Source: Mactromeris polynyma (taxonomy: Eukaryota; Mollusca; Bivalvia; Venerida; Mactridae). From it: a stretch of DNA of 64,000 bases. Positions 10,783 to 23,829 of this stretch are shown one piece after another. The stretch's first letter is position 1, and each line of letters opens with the position of its first letter. The stretch is taken from the NCBI GenBank assembly GCA_032209605.1, contig JASFXZ010000020.1, positions 1,123,501 to 1,187,500 of the forward strand, given 5' to 3'. A program made the translations under genes and the position numbers. The notes below the pieces were generated by a model, which did not search any database, had not been told where the DNA came from, and saw nothing but the letters and a program-made list of their open reading frames with translations.

Positions 10783-12639
10783 TGGTTTATACTGATTCTA
10801 TTTCCTGTTAAGGTACACCAACTTCCGTTCATAATTGAAAATATTATTTAAACAACCTTCCTACCCTATACCCAATATAATGGATACATCGATAATGAAA
10901 GCCATACCGAATTGGGTTTATACAAAATAAGCGATAATAACTTGTTGTCGAGCAATAGAACTGTCGTCTGCAGTATTTGCTGATTAACTTCAGACAAGGA
11001 GACAACGGTGTGATAAACAACTCTTTGTAGCCATCTGACCCCACACATTGAGCACGTTTCAGACAGTACGATATCTCGATGCTAATGCGCTGAACGTCGG
11101 TACGACAACCAATAATTATAGACACACGGAATAATTGCATTGTTCGCATAAGCATAGACAGAATAGTATGACAGATCGTCTTTTGAATAACCATTATGTT
11201 AATATACTTGACGCCATTAAAAACGCAACTATTTGAACTAAACGTCATTTTGTAGTACCAACTGTCAAAAGCGTGTTACAGTTATCTATGCGTTAATTAC
11301 TGTTTAAAAGAGAGAGAATACGTAGCAACAGGGAACTTCATTTAACTCTAGACCAATTATTTTGTTGTTTCATTATTTATTAAATTCATGAAATTATGTT
11401 TCAGAAAAACATTTGTCCTGTGTAATGTCCCTCTATCTATATTCACACTATTTGGTTGCGTTTTTATAGGCGTGAAGTATACTTGTATTACATAATCTTG
11501 CTACCGATGTGGGACAATTTAAACTATAACTTTGGGAAATGATTTTAATTACGTAAAGTAACCAATGTACAAGTGTTAAATATTTGCCATTGACAACATT
11601 CGTGCATGTACATTTGGCATGATGTTACTTGGTGCAAACCGTGATTAAACGTGGCTGTAAACAAGAAGTTTCAGTCCTTCTTTCAGTTTGCTGTGTTGTG
11701 TAATTGATCCTTGTTTGACGTTATGTAGTGTATCACCGTAAGGAGATAAAAGTTTAATGCTGGGAGGAAATGATTGCATTAGGAAACTGAATCCATATTG
11801 CTATAGAAACACGACATAATACCTCAGCGTCTTGTTATTTACGAAAAACACACACGAAACAAAGACATGATGAAGTTGTTCTTGTAGCTGTCTACTTCTG
11901 TATATATGTGACATTAATTCTACGCCATGTACAAAAGCAGCATTGAAATAGTATCATATAACCAGGCGTTGCCATTACTGAACAGTTTGCCTCTAAAAAT
12001 TTACATGATTTCCAGATACATGTATATTTATATCAGTATACATGCTTTGACACTAGTTTAAACACAATCATTCGCCTAAATTGTATTTTATTATATACAA
12101 AATGAACATCATATGACAAGATAACAATGCGCATGTAATACACAATTGAATATAATTTGAAACATAAGCTGGTCAAAAACCTCTCCAAAAGGCTATGTTT
12201 GTGTCTGGGCAATTTAACGTTTGAATTGATGTATTTATACGTTAATTAAACATAGTACATTAATTTGCTACACGTATTTGAGCAATATCGTCGCCATATT
12301 TCGAGAACCCCGTACCTCAATATTTGGCGGTTTTTAGTATTTGGTATCATTTAAACCGTCGTTCGAAGCTCTTTCTATTTGTACTACCTAAATTGTTCTG
12401 GAAATGCACATAACTTAAATAAAATGCAATTTCATATCCCCGTATGTAACAATTATCTTAAGAGGGTAAAAATTTAAAGTTGTTTTTCAAAAAAACAACG
12501 AAAAACAAGTTATGGGGTTGTGGAAATAATGCGACGATATCGCTTAGAGGTTAGATAATAGATACAGAAGGGGAGTGACAAGCATTAAACGTCTAAATAT
12601 TTGGACTAAGGGTTTAAACAAATCTGAACTCAAAGTAGT
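10783..12639. other. Unassigned spacer with one paralogous patch
   Basis: No gene recognised over 1.8 kb. About 10990-11150 resembles 29640-29810 (shared pattern 'tagccatctga.cc.acacatt' then 'ctcagacaatatgatag'-like words), so it is probably part of an old repeat. A 134-aa antisense ORF (10844-11248) has no domain and overlaps this patch; I do not call it a gene. Confidence 0.45.
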
Positions 12640-12842
12640 ATTGACTTGTGACTTTGCTGTGATCTTTTCCATCCATTAATTACCCCCCCCCCCACCTTCA
12701 CTGTTTGTCCTCTTTGATTCTCCTAGTTTTTCCTTATCTCGTAATCTGCCGGACCGTTCCTTTCGCCTCTTATCCCTAACGGGTGTGCCCTTTGGCCTCC
12801 TCAAGCGCCTGATGTTTTATGGCCTGTTGTTTTCCCGGGGGT
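12640..12842 (+). mobile_element. Family A segment upstream of the 73-bp array
   Basis: Contiguous A sequence: 'gtgatcttttccatccatt', a C homopolymer at about 12685-12695, 'gtttgtcctctttgattctc', 'tctgccggaccgttcctttc', 'cctcctcaagcgcctgatg' and 'ggcctgttgttttcccgggg'. It leads without a break into the array, which begins in the A 3' segment. Confidence 0.88.
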
Positions 12843-15800
12843 CTGTGTAGGGAGGCACTGTCTTGTGTACACGGCGTTCCCTGTAGAAACCTATTCACTC
12901 ACTTTCACATTGTCAGTGTGTAGGGAGGCACTGTCTTGTGTACACGGCGTTCCCTGTAGAAACCTATTCACTCACTTTCACATTGTCAGTGTGTAGGGAG
13001 GCACTGTCTTGTGTACACGGCGTTCCCTGTAGAAACCTATTCACTCACTTTCACATTGTCAGTGTGTAGGGAGGCACTGTCTTGTGTACACGGCGTTCCC
13101 TGTAGAAACCTATTCATTCACTTTCACATTGTCAGTGTGTAGGGAGGCACTGTCTTGTGTACACGGCGTTCCCTGTAGAAACCTATTCATTCACTTTCAC
13201 ATTGTCAGTGTGTAGGGAGGCACTGTCTTGTGTACACGGCGTTCCCTGTAGAAACCTATTCACTCACTTTCACATTGTCAGTGTGTAGGGAGGCACTGTC
13301 TTGTGTACACGGCGTTCCCTGTAGAAAACTATTCACTCACTTTCACATTGTCAGTGTGTAGGTAGGCACTGTCTTGTGTACACGGCGTTCCCTGTAGAAA
13401 CCTATTCACTCACTTTCACATTGTCAGTGTGTAGGGAGGCACTGTCTTGTGTACACGGCGTTCCCTGTAGAAAACTATTCACTCACTTTCACATTGTCAG
13501 TGTGTAGGTAGGCACTGTCTTGTGTACACGGCGTTCCCTGTAGAAACCTATTCACTCACTTTCACATTGTCAGTGTGTAGGTAGGCACTGTCTTGTGTAC
13601 ATGGCGTTCCCTGTAGAAACCTATTCACTCACTTTCACATTGTCAGTGTGTAGGGAGGCACTGTCTTGTGTACACGGCGTTCCCTGTAGAAACCTATTCA
13701 CTCACTTTCACATTGTCAGTGTGTAGGGAGGCACTGTCTTGTGTACACGGCGTTCCCTGTAGAAACCTATTCACTCACTTTCACATTGTCAGTGTGTAGG
13801 GAGGCACTGTCTTGTGTACACGGCGTTCCCTGTAGAAACCTATTCACTCACTTTCACATTGTCAGTGTGTAGGGAGGCACTGTCTTGTGTACACGGCGTT
13901 CCCTGTAGAAACCTATTCACTCACTTTCACATTGTCAGTGTGTAGGGAGGCACTGTCTTGTGTACACGGCGTTCCCTGTAGAAACCTATTCACTCACTTT
14001 CACATTGTCAGTGTGTAGGGAGACACTGTCTTGTGTACACGGCGTTCCCTGTAGAAACCTATTCACTCACTTTCACATTGTCAGTGTGTAGGTAGGCACT
14101 GTCTTGTGTACAAGGCGTTCCCTGTAGAAACCTATTCACTCACTTTCACATTGTCAGTGTGTAGGGAGGCACTGTCTTGTGTACACGGCGCTCCCTGTAG
14201 AAACCTATTCACTCACTTTCACATTGTCAGTGTGTAGGGAGGCACTGTCTTGTGTACACGGCGCTCCCTGTAGAAACCTATTCACTCACTTTCACATTGT
14301 CAGTGTGTAGGGAGGCACTGTCTTGTGTACACGGCGTTCCCTGTAGAAACCTATTCACTCACTTTCACATTGTCAGTGTGTAGGGAGGCACTGTCTTGTG
14401 TACACGGCGTTCCCTGTAGAAACCTATTCACTCACTTTCACATTGTCAGTGTGTAGGGAGGCACTGTCTTGTGTACATGGCGTTCCCTGTAGAAACCTAT
14501 TCACTCACTTTCACATTGTCAGTGTGTAGGGAGGCACTGTCTTGTGTACACGGCGTTCCCTGTAGAAACCTATTCACTCACTTTCACATTGTCAGTGTGT
14601 AGGGAGGCACTGTCTTGTGTACACGGCGCTCCCTGTAGAAACCTATTCACTCACTTTCACATTGTCAGTGTGTAGGGAGGCACTGTCTTGTGTACACGGC
14701 GCTCCCTGTAGAAACCTGTTCACTCACTTTCACATTGTCAGTGTGTAGGGAGGCACTGTCTTGTGTACACGGTGTTCCCTGTAGAAACCTATTCACTCAC
14801 GTTCACATTGTCAGTGTGTAGGGAGGCACTGTCTTGTGTACACGGCGCTCCCTGTAGAAACCTATTCACTCACTTTCACATTGTCAGTGTGTAGGGAGGC
14901 ACTGTCTTGTGTACACGGCGTTCCCTGTAGAAACCTATTCACTCACTTTCACATTGTCAGTGTGTAGGGAGGCACTGTCTTGTGTACACGGCGTTCCCTG
15001 TAGAAACCTATTCACTCACTTTCACATTGTCAGTGTGTAGGGAGGCACTGTCTTGTGTACATGGCGTTCCCTGTAGAAACCTATTCACTCACTTTCACAT
15101 TGTCAGTGTGTAGGGAGGCACTGTCTTGTGTACACGGCGTTCCCTGTAGAAACCTATTCACTCACTTTCACATTGTCAGTGTGTAGGGAGGCACTGTCTT
15201 GTGTACACGGCGTTCCCTGTAGAAACCTATTCACTCACTTTCACATTGTCAGTGTGTAGGGAGGCACTGTCTTGTGTACACGGCGTTCCCTGTAGAAACC
15301 TATTCACTCACTTTCACATTGTCAGTGTGTAGGGAGACACTGTCTTGTGTACACGGCGTTCCCTGTAGAAACCTATTCATTCACTTTCACATTGTCAGTG
15401 TGTAGGGAGGCACTGTCTTGTGTACACGGCGTTCCCTGTAGAAACCTATTCACTCACTTTCACATTGTCAGTGTGTAGGGAGGCACTGTCTTGTGTACAC
15501 GGCGCTCCCTGTAGAAACCTATTCACTCACTTTCACATTGTCAGTGTGTAGGTAGGCACTGTCTTGTGTACACGGCGTTCCCTGTAGAAACCTATTCACT
15601 CACTTTCACATTGTCAGTGTGTAGGGAGGCACTGTCTTGTGTACACGACGTTCCCTGTAGAAACCTATTCACTCACTTTCACATTGTCAGTGTGTAGGTA
15701 GGCACTGTCTTGTGTACACGGCGTTCCCTGTAGAAACCTATTCACTCACTTTCACATTGTCAGTGTGTAGGTAGGCACTGTCTTGTGTACACGGCGTTCC

Positions 15801-17155
15801 CTGTAGAAACCTATTCACTCACTTTCACATTGTCAGTGTGTAGGTAGGCACTGTCTTGTGTACACGGCGTTCCCTGTAGAAACCTATTCACTCACTTTCA
15901 CATTGTCAGTGTGTAGGGAGGCACTGTCTTGTGTACACGGCGTTCCCTGTAGAAACCTATTCATTCACTTTCACATTGTCAGTGTGTAGGGAGGCACTGT
16001 CTTGTGTACACGGCGTTCCCTGTAGAAACCTATTCATTCACTTTCACATTGTCAGTGTGTAGGGAGGCACTGTCTTGTGTACACGGCGTTCCCTGTAGAA
16101 ACCTATTCATTCACTTTCACATTGTCAGTGTGTAGGGAGGCACTGTCTTGTGTACACGGCGTTCCCTGTAGAAACCTATTCGTTCACTTTCACATTGTCA
16201 GTGTGTAGGGAGGCACTGTCTTGTGTACACGGCGTTCCCTGTAGAAACCTATTCACTCACTTTCACATTGTCAGTGTGTAGGGAGACACTGTCTTGTGTA
16301 CAAGCCGTTCCCTGTAGAAACCTATTCACTCACTTTCACATTGTCAGTGTGTAGGTAGGCACTGTCTTGTGTACACGGCGTTCCCTGTAGAAACCTATTC
16401 ACTCACTTTCACATTGTCAGTGTGTAGGTAGGCACTGTCTTGTGTACACGGCGTTCCCTGTAGAAACCTATTCACTCACTTTCACATTGTCAGTGTGTAG
16501 GGAGACACTGTCTTGTGTACACGGTGTTCCCTGTAGAAACCTATTCACTCACTTTCACATTGTCAGTGTGTAGGTAGGCACTGTCTTGTGTACACGGCGT
16601 TCCCTGTAGAAACCTATTCACTCACTTTCACATTGTCAGTGTGTAGGTAGGCACTGTCTTGTGTACACGGCGTTCCCTGTAGAAACCTATTCACTCACTT
16701 TCACATTGTCAGTGTGTAGGTAGGCACTGTCTTGTGTACACGGCGTTCCCTGTAGAAACCTATTCACTCACTTTCACATTGTCAGTGTGTAGGGAGGCAC
16801 TGTCTTGTGTACACGGCGTTCCCTGTAGAAACCTATTCACTCACTTTCACATTGTCAGTGTGTAGGGAGGCACTGTCTTGTGTACACGGCGTTCCCTGTA
16901 GAAACCTATTCACTCACTTTCACATTGTCAGTGTGTAGGGAGGCACTGTCTTGTGTACACGGCGTTCCCTGTAGAAACCTATTCACTCACTTTCACATTG
17001 TCAGTGTGTAGGGAGGCACTGTCTTGTGTACACGGCGTTCCCTGTAGAAACCTATTCACTCACTTTCACATTGTCAGTGTGTAGGGAGGCACTGTCTTGT
17101 GTACACGGCGTTCCCTGTAGAAACCTATTCACTCACTTTCACATTGTCAGTGTGT
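12843..17155 (+). repeat. 73-bp minisatellite from the family A 3' end
   Basis: About 59 units at exactly 73 bp (for example gtgtgtaggg at 12916 and 12989). Each unit is the A 3' segment 'ggaggcactgtcttgtgtac', 'ggcgttccctgtagaaacc', 'tattcactcactttcac' plus about 10 bp beyond it (attgtcagtg). Variants include gggaggc/ggtaggc, gcgttccc/gcgctccc, cactcac/cattcac and ggcac/gacac. They cluster in runs, indicating local homogenisation. This is the longest array in the window and has no long ORF. It ends at 17155, where single-copy-like sequence resumes. Confidence 0.95.
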
Positions 17156-18039
17156 TGAGCTTGAAATATTGATCTTGAAACTTGATTACCTTTTAACTAT
17201 TTCCTCTTACATTTTTCTCAAATATTTCGATAGATTAATGCCAGATACATCACTTCAGAAATGCGGAAGTCACTTTGGTGTAATTGTGCGTCAACTAAAA
17301 TGAAAGCACGTGGGTACAATTATACATAATTAAAATGACAACTACTACCATAGTTATCGGGTCTTATGCAACCGGCACGTATATTGACAATGCGAACGGT
17401 AAAACTGTATTCCACATTGTTAAAACATCAATAAACATGCATTATCATATTATTATGAATGAATAATATATTTACTTTTGTTTGAAAAAAAAGAATTTTG
17501 TAATTTTACTTTAATTTAAAGATACATGGTTTCACTTAAGTTTTGTTCAAATTTCGTATTTGTAATGTGAATATATCTACTAAAGATTTATCTGTCTCAT
17601 CTGAACATAAATTGTTTGAATTGGCTTCATCCAGTATTGTTGTTACATTGGCTAAACATCTCTAATAAGAACCATTGTAATGTAAAAACGATTGAATATT
17701 TTTTTATCATATTACTAACAGTCAAAATCTGTAAAATAGCCTGATTTTATGATGTACAAACATCTTTCTTCAACAAATATGGATACAGTAATTTGAGTTC
17801 ATTCTTTGTTTATGTTTGCATGTTTATTGATGTTTTATCTATGGAAACGAAACATATTTTTCATGTTTGGTTAGGTAAACAAATGAGCAAAAATGACCAT
17901 AATATTACTATAATGCTCAAGTTTCTGGCGAATCAAACAAGAGTGTACAAATGTGTCCTTACTTTGGAGTATGTGTGCGTGATTCGGTTTCCATGATATC
18001 GGATCATCTAGCTGGTACATTTGCTTCTTGGTATTTGAT
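17156..18039. other. AT-rich spacer, start of paralogous block 1
   Basis: No gene recognised. From about 17540 to 17760 it matches 28440-28640: both contain 'gaattggcttcatccagtat' then 'taataagaaccattg.aatgta' and 'ctaacag'. A 67-aa ORF at 17793-17996 has no recognisable domain. Confidence 0.5.
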
Positions 18040-18200
18040 GTAGACTTAGAACAGTATTTTTACTGACAGTTCCAAGGCTGTAAATCCCTATATGATTATT
18101 ATTTCTAATTATGTTTTAAAAGTATAACCAATTCTCCCTTTCCATATGTGCACTTCTTTCACTTAATATTGTGTTCAGGTTGTTTCTACCAAATTTGGAG
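18040..18200 (+). mobile_element. Family A, 5' half only
   Basis: Contains 'tttttactgacagttccaag', 'gctgtaaatccctatatg', 'attattatttctaattatg' and 'cttaatattgtgttcaggtt', corresponding to the first third of the full-length A at 39484-39930. The 3' half is absent here. Confidence 0.65.
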
Positions 18201-18570
18201 TGTGCAGTAAAGTACCGATATGCGAGTATATCCATTCTAATTATGGTGTGTTTACTTTGGGTACTAATCGAACACCAAGAACAGAAATACAAATATTGTG
18301 TCCATAGTTTATCTATGGTCCTTTGATTCAGGCTGTTGTATTACCTTAGTTATCTAATCTCGGTGGCTTGCAGCCATCTGCCTTTCCATAACAATGTTTT
18401 ATGAGAGCGTTGATGATGTGATGTTCTTCAATTTCCGGAGCATGGTCCTTTCGGTCTTGTTTCTGTGTATCCTCCTGCGTATACATCCTTTCTTTTCTTT
18501 AAGATGATCTCGACTAGTCTGTGGGAAGTTACGATTTGTGAATATTGTCAGTATATAGTATGTGAATATG

Positions 18571-18952
18571 TGTCGCTGTGTCCCTTGTGGCACAGTTTGC
18601 TTATGGTGTCGCTGTGTCCCTTGTGGCACAGTTTGCTTATGGTGTCGCTGTGTCCCTTGTGGCACAGTTTGCTTATGGTGTCGCTGTGTCCCTTGTGGCA
18701 CAGTTTGCTTATGGTGTCGCTGTGTCCCTTGTGGCACAGTTTGCTTATGGTGTCGCTGTGTCCCTTGTGGCACAGTTTACTTATGGTGTCGCTGCGTCCC
18801 TTGTGGCACAGTTTGCTTATGGTGTCGCTGCGTCCCTTGTGGCACAGTTTGCTTATGGTGTCGCTGTGTCCCTTGTGGCACAGTTTGCTTATGGTGTCGT
18901 TGTGTCCCTTCTGTCACAGTTTGCTTATGGTGTCGCTGCGTCCCTTGTGGCA
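18571..18952. repeat. 36-bp minisatellite in paralogous block 1
   Basis: Ten full 36-bp units and a partial one, each 'tgtcgctgtgtcccttgtgg' followed by 'cacagtttgcttatgg'. Because 36 is a multiple of three and the unit has no stops in the plus frames, three plus-strand ORFs (149-172 aa, with SLCPLWHSLLMV or MCRCVPCG repeats) and an antisense one run through it; none looks like a protein. The paralogous position in block 2 (about 30890-31010) has no array, so the expansion is specific to this copy. The unit does not match family A. Confidence 0.9.
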
Positions 18953-19715
18953 TATCCTGCTCTACTTCATCTATCTTTATTGATAGTAAATATAAGCCGA
19001 GTATAAAATGACAAAACTTCTATGCTATTCTACATATATAATCAAAGCGCTGAAAGCACTTCAGTTGTTCGGTATTGAACACTGGTTTTGTATTCAACAC
19101 TTCCAGGTTCACGGAAAGTACGAATCTTCATTGTTAAACCATTACATTTAATTGCGCAGTTAAGATTACTACCAGTATTGAGTTTGTTGAGCAGGCTACG
19201 CTCAGATGTTGAACTATTTTAACTGATTCACTTACGTGTTGTTCTTGGGCCACTTCCGGAAAAGTAGTTTTCGTAGTTAAGCGATGCGACTGACGAAAAT
19301 TGCCATAGAACTAGTTGTTCTACCAAACAACTAAAAACCAAGAAGGGCCGATCATTCAATCCTAAGATGACAATTATATCAACAAGCATCGCCTGCTTGT
19401 ATTAACGTTTGTCCATTTCGTCTAGACAAGGATCCTAATTTAGCTGACACAACATGCTTATGCATCATGTGGGTCACTGATCTATACATATGAGTCATAG
19501 TTATGGGTCATTATAGTCACTTACACACGCAATCTATAGGATTGGGCACATTAGCTTTGCGATGGGTTACATAAAACCGTATAGCAGCGCCAGTTACAAT
19601 TACGTGACGGAGACATGTTAAGTTTCACACAAGCTTGTATAATCATGGGTGATTGTTTTGTTTCCAAATACTCGTGCATGGACCTGTTAGAAGGAAGTGA
19701 CACAAATTTAACATG

Positions 19716-19897
19716 TACAGTAAAACCTCACATAAAGACCACCTCAATAATAAGACCACCTTGATATTCAGAACACATTTTTCAAGTCCATTGTCACTGA
19801 TTTACTCTTTATTCAACCTCAATACTAAGACCATCTCAACATTAAGACCAGTTGTCAAGGGTCCCAAGGATGGTTGTATTGTTGAGGTTTTACTGTA
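19716..19897. mobile_element. Family B pogo-like MITE, compact copy
   Basis: 182 bp with near-perfect termini: TACAGTAAAACCTCAC at the left and GAGGTTTTACTGTA at the right. Inside are 'gaccacctcaataataag', 'tttactctttattcaacctc' and 'aagggtcccaagg'. TA at both ends fits pogo/Tc1-type target use. This is the best reference for the unexpanded form of 5798-7727. A 90-aa ORF across it is a chance reading. Confidence 0.88.
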
Positions 19898-20154
19898 TTT
19901 CACTGTTACAGTAATTTGTTATAAAGCTACTGAGACAGTTTATACCGTGGCCTCCGTGTACGGAATAGTACGGCCTTTAGTATAGATGTATATTGACGAA
20001 CGTGTGTGGTTAGAACTGATATTATGCGTATTGTAATAAGTGACATGGCCAGTACGAGCGCTAGATCATTCAAGTTTACTGCCACTCATTATTATTATCT
20101 CTCTTTTACAATTTCTTTCCCTGAATCGCAATCGTAAAGAATTAGCACCAAAGC

Positions 20155-21395
20155 TATGTTGTTTTCCCGGGGGTCTGTGTGGGGAGGCACTGTCTTATGT
20201 ATATGGCCTTTCCATGTACCCGGGAGTCTGTGTGGGGAGGCACTGTCTTATGTATGTGGCCTTTCCATGTACCCGGGGGTCTGTGTGGGGAGGCACTGTC
20301 TTATGTATGTGGCCTTTCCATGTACCCGGGAGTCTGTGTGGGGAGGCACTGTCTTATGTATGTGGCCTTTCCATGTACCCGGGAGTCTGTGTGGGGAGGC
20401 ACTGTCTTATGTATGTGGCCTTTCCATGTACCCGGGAGTCTGTGTGGGGAGACACTGTCTTATGTATGTGGCCTTTCCATGTACCCGGGAGTCTGTGTGG
20501 GGAGGCACTGTCTTATGTATGTGGCCTTTCCATGTACCCGGGAGTCTGTGTGGGGAGGCACTGTCTTATGTATGTGGCCTTTCCATGTACCCGGGAGTCT
20601 GTGTGGGGAGGCACTGTCTTATGTATGTGGCCTTTCCATGTACCCGGGAGTCTGTGTGGGGAGGCACTGTCTTATGTATGTGGCGTTCCATGTACCCGGG
20701 AGTCTGTGTGGGGAGGCACTGTCTTATGTATGTGGCGTTCCCTGTACCCGGGGGTCTGTGTGGGGAGGCACTGTCTTATGTATGTGGCGTTCCCTGTACC
20801 CGGGAGTCTGTGTGGGGAGGCACTGTCTTATGTATGTGGCCTTTCCATGTACCCGGGGGTCTGTGTGGGGAGGCACTGTCTTATGTATGTGGCGTTCCCT
20901 GTACCCGGGAGTCTGTGTGGGGAGGCACTGTCTTATGTATGTGGCCTTTCCATGTACCCGGGGGTCTGTGTGGGGAGGCACTGTCTTATGTATGTGGCGT
21001 TCCCTGTACCCGGGGGTCTGTGTGGGGAGGCACTGTCTTATGTATGTGGCGTTCCCTGTACCCGGGGGTCTGTGTGGGGAGGCACTGTCTTATGTATGTG
21101 GCGTTCCCTGTACCCGGGGGTCTGTGTGGGGAGGCACTGTCTTATGTATGTGGCGTTCCCTGTACCCGGGAGTCTGTGTGGGGAGGCACTGTCTTATGTA
21201 TGTGGCCTTTCCATGTACCCGGGAGTCTGTGTGGGGAGGCACTGTCTTATGTATGTGGCCTTTCCATGTACCCGGGAGTCTGTGTGGGGAGGCACTGTCT
21301 TATGTATGTGGCCTTTCCATGTACCCGGGAGCCTGTGTGGGGAGGCACTGTCTTATGTATGTTGCCTTTCCATGTAGCAACTTATTATCTCTCTT
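20155..21395 (+). repeat. 53-bp minisatellite from the family A 3' end
   Basis: About 23 units at 53 bp (tctgtgtg at 20174, 20227, 20280). It begins in A sequence (tgttgttttcccgggggtct) and ends with a normal A terminus (ccatgtagcaacttattatctctct). Outer units carry 'ggcctttccatgtacccggg'; a central group (about 20690-21170) carries the ancestral A word 'ggcgttccctgtacccggg', so the derived variant has spread on both sides. Because 53 is not a multiple of three, all three plus frames stay open (416-445 aa) and each cycles through the same three reading-frame peptides. They are not genes. Confidence 0.94.
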
Positions 21396-22209
21396 GCATA
21401 TTGTAACCAATGGCTCCAATACAGGGATGATGTAAACTTTATATATTATATATGTAGTTTAACAATATATATTCATTATCTTTGATAAAAATGACGCCGT
21501 CAGATAAATAGGTACCATTTACATGCGACTTCTTGAACGGTTTTCAGGATTGTGCAAACAAAGTACTTCTGGTACGCATAATTTCATCGTTTAGAAAAAC
21601 GCCATTGTGTTCAGAAATTCTAAGTTTTGATTTTTGGGTAAGTTATACTGCGTTAATTGTATTCATACTATGTTTTCCTACCAAGCAAGATATACATTCT
21701 GCGTATGCCCAGCATTATTTAAATACATTGTAGTTATATGTCTAAAATATTGAAAGCATTTGATATTTATAGATTTTACAAGCTTTATATCCATTTAAGG
21801 TGAACTATTAAAATTTGATTTAAATCGTATGCCATAGTAACATTTGCAAGACAGTTGCATACGATCCAGAAAATGGCGGAATAATATACTATTTGTACTT
21901 CACTAGAATAAATGAAATTCGTCCCGGTAAGTCTATACAGGAACATGTTCACGATATAGCACTATAGCCGTATGGGTGATAGGTGTTTTCGTGATAAAGT
22001 GAATATCATTCTATGTTATATTATCTAAGTATTATATTTGAAGACATAATTTAGACATAACAATAAATCACTCCTGGAACTTTTTTCTGAGCGTGGGTGT
22101 TTTTTTGTCATATGTGTACACTTGTACCGGTTACATCAGTGAGAATGGGATGAGATGTCCACTGTAACAATGAAGGACGCATTTTTATTAAGTATTTAAA
22201 CTTTATTGT
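21396..22209. other. AT-rich part of paralogous block 1
   Basis: No gene. Short matches to 32630-32730 and 33345-33560 (for example 'aataaatcactcctggaac' versus 'aataaatcactcgtggaac'). The 66-aa ORF at 21533-21733 has no recognisable domain. Confidence 0.5.
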
Positions 22210-22540
22210 AAGTATTAAACAAGAACTATCTTGAAAAAAGATGGTCGGCGCAATTTGAAGGTTATGATTTGTTGTGCAACATAAAACAATGCTGATATGT
22301 TACGATTGCTGGTAACTCTAGATCAAAAATGGATTTTGGTAAATTCACCGACATTCAGTGGATTTCGGTAAGGTAACGTATCCTTTATCGAAAGGTTAAC
22401 CAATCCGCGTCAAGGTTACAAACGTTGTTCGGTTGAAGAGAAATTGCCTTGGTGGTTAATGTAAGATTTGATTGGTTAACACAGCACTACATTGCAAGCA
22501 GCATAACCATGTTAGAACGGCTGCTCCGAAAACGATGATT
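22210..22540 (+). mobile_element. Family C element, unexpanded copy
   Basis: Starts 'aacaagaactatcttgaaaa' and passes 'gatggtcggcgcaatttgaa', 'ttcagtggatttcggtaag', 'ggttaaccaatccgcgtcaa', 'caaacgttgttcggttgaag' and 'gattggttaacacagcac'. Relatives are at 27571-27810 and 29885-30240. Bases 22278-22333 resemble the 56-bp unit of the array at 23830-27570 along its whole length (acataaaacaatgctgatat versus acatcaaacaatgccgagat). Its class is unknown; no coding sequence. Confidence 0.75.
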
Positions 22541-22872
22541 TAATCACGACTACTAACTGTACAGATGCAAATGTGTGAACAGATTAAAAGCATATCTTTA
22601 GAAAAAGCTTCTGTATTCCATTACCACGATTAATTCTCGAGCGATTTAATTTACTAATAATGTAATGCTTACTGGTCCATGTATCGTATGAACGTGAACT
22701 AGTTTTGAAGCGTTACTAATTAAAGATAAAGCTGTTATCACTGAGTATGATAATATACATACACTAATGTGTTTATCGATTATTTAAATCACTTTAACGG
22801 CATTTGGTTTTTCGATTGACAATCCTATTTCCCTCTAATAAGAACTTCAAGGGGAGCGGAAGGTTAAACACA

Positions 22873-23051
22873 TACAGTAATACCTCACTTATAGACCACC
22901 CCACTAATAAGACCACCTCGAAAGTAAGACCACATTTTCAAGTCCGATTTCACTGTTTTGCTCTTTATTCAACCTGAATATTAAGACAACCTTATTAAGT
23001 AGATCAGTTTACAACGGTCCCAACGGTGGTCGTATTATTGAGGTTTTGCTT
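22873..23051. mobile_element. Family B MITE, diverged copy
   Basis: Left terminus TACAGTAATACCTCAC, then 'taataagaccacctcgaaag', 'tgctctttattcaacctg', 'ggtcccaacggtggtcg' and right terminus GAGGTTTTGCTT. The right end has lost the final TACTGTA. Confidence 0.8.
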
Positions 23052-23829
23052 CACATGTATACATCATACGCAACAAACTGTGCGGAATGTATGTGAGGAG
23101 TTTACTTCTCTTGTAAAAGAATGATTAGGTTAGAACAGAATGACCAGTCATAGTGTTGAACACATCGTTTAGCGGCTGGTTTTCTTTCAAAAGCAACGAC
23201 TTCTATAAAAGTCATTCATTCATTTAGCGAACATACAAACTGTTTTTTATCGCAATCTGTAATGAAGTATGTGGCGGACATTGAATGATATAAGTCCACC
23301 AACTACAATATAACGTTATATACGGTGACCCCGCATTAGGTGATTTAAGCACATTAGGGTAAGATAAATACAAGTATCGCACATCTGTTCAAGACCCCGA
23401 GTCGGAGCAATATAATTTTAGTTTGCTTCATTAAACATGATATCACCGTCACTGTGACAATGTTATCGTAATGTTATAGCCGTTTCTACGTAAGCAACAA
23501 GTCTTAACTGGATATTCGAGACTGACATTAGGTACCGAGAACCATTAAATGACGTATTAGATTTCCAATTACCGTATTCTGGCTTAGATCAGACGATGTA
23601 GTAACAATTTGTTACAACAATAACATAAGCAAATTATTCGCTCATCTCTGTAACATACGACAAATATATTTCCAAGTTTGAAATCAAAATTGCGTGGTCA
23701 TGATGATATTAATAGAGCGTTAATTCCTGGTACAATGTTCGCTATACGAGGTGCGTTCTTGGTTCTTCACAAAAGAATACGCATTAGTAATCACGAGACA
23801 ATACCAGGTATTACATCAGACGTTAAACC

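Larger units (their letters stand above)
17540..23750. repeat. Diverged paralogous block, copy 1
   Basis: Matches to 28430-34930 appear in the same order and orientation: 17540-17760 with 28440-28640; 18310-18560 with 30625-30900 ('ttttatgagagcgttgatga' versus 'tttatgagagctttaatgat'); 19355-19580 with 31240-31400 ('aagcatcgcctg', 'tgtccatttcgtctagaca'); 21730-21840 with 32630-32730; 21940-22140 with 33345-33560; 22560-22830 with 33600-34250; 23140-23640 with 34400-34870. Identity looks like 65-80% by eye. Arrays, A, B and C elements interrupt the copies at mostly different points, so those insertions probably post-date the duplication. It could be an ancient segmental duplication or two copies of one large transposon. 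Confidence 0.65.

Noticed and set aside
10844..11248. 134-aa antisense ORF as a gene
   Set aside because: No domain, and part of it is a decayed repeat shared with 29640-29810.
18399..19011. ORFs of 124-172 aa over the 36-bp array
   Set aside because: Open in several frames on both strands because the period is a multiple of three; no domain.
20040..21406. Three overlapping ORFs of 416-445 aa
   Set aside because: All are readings of the 53-bp array in its three frames; the parent sequence is a non-coding dispersed element.
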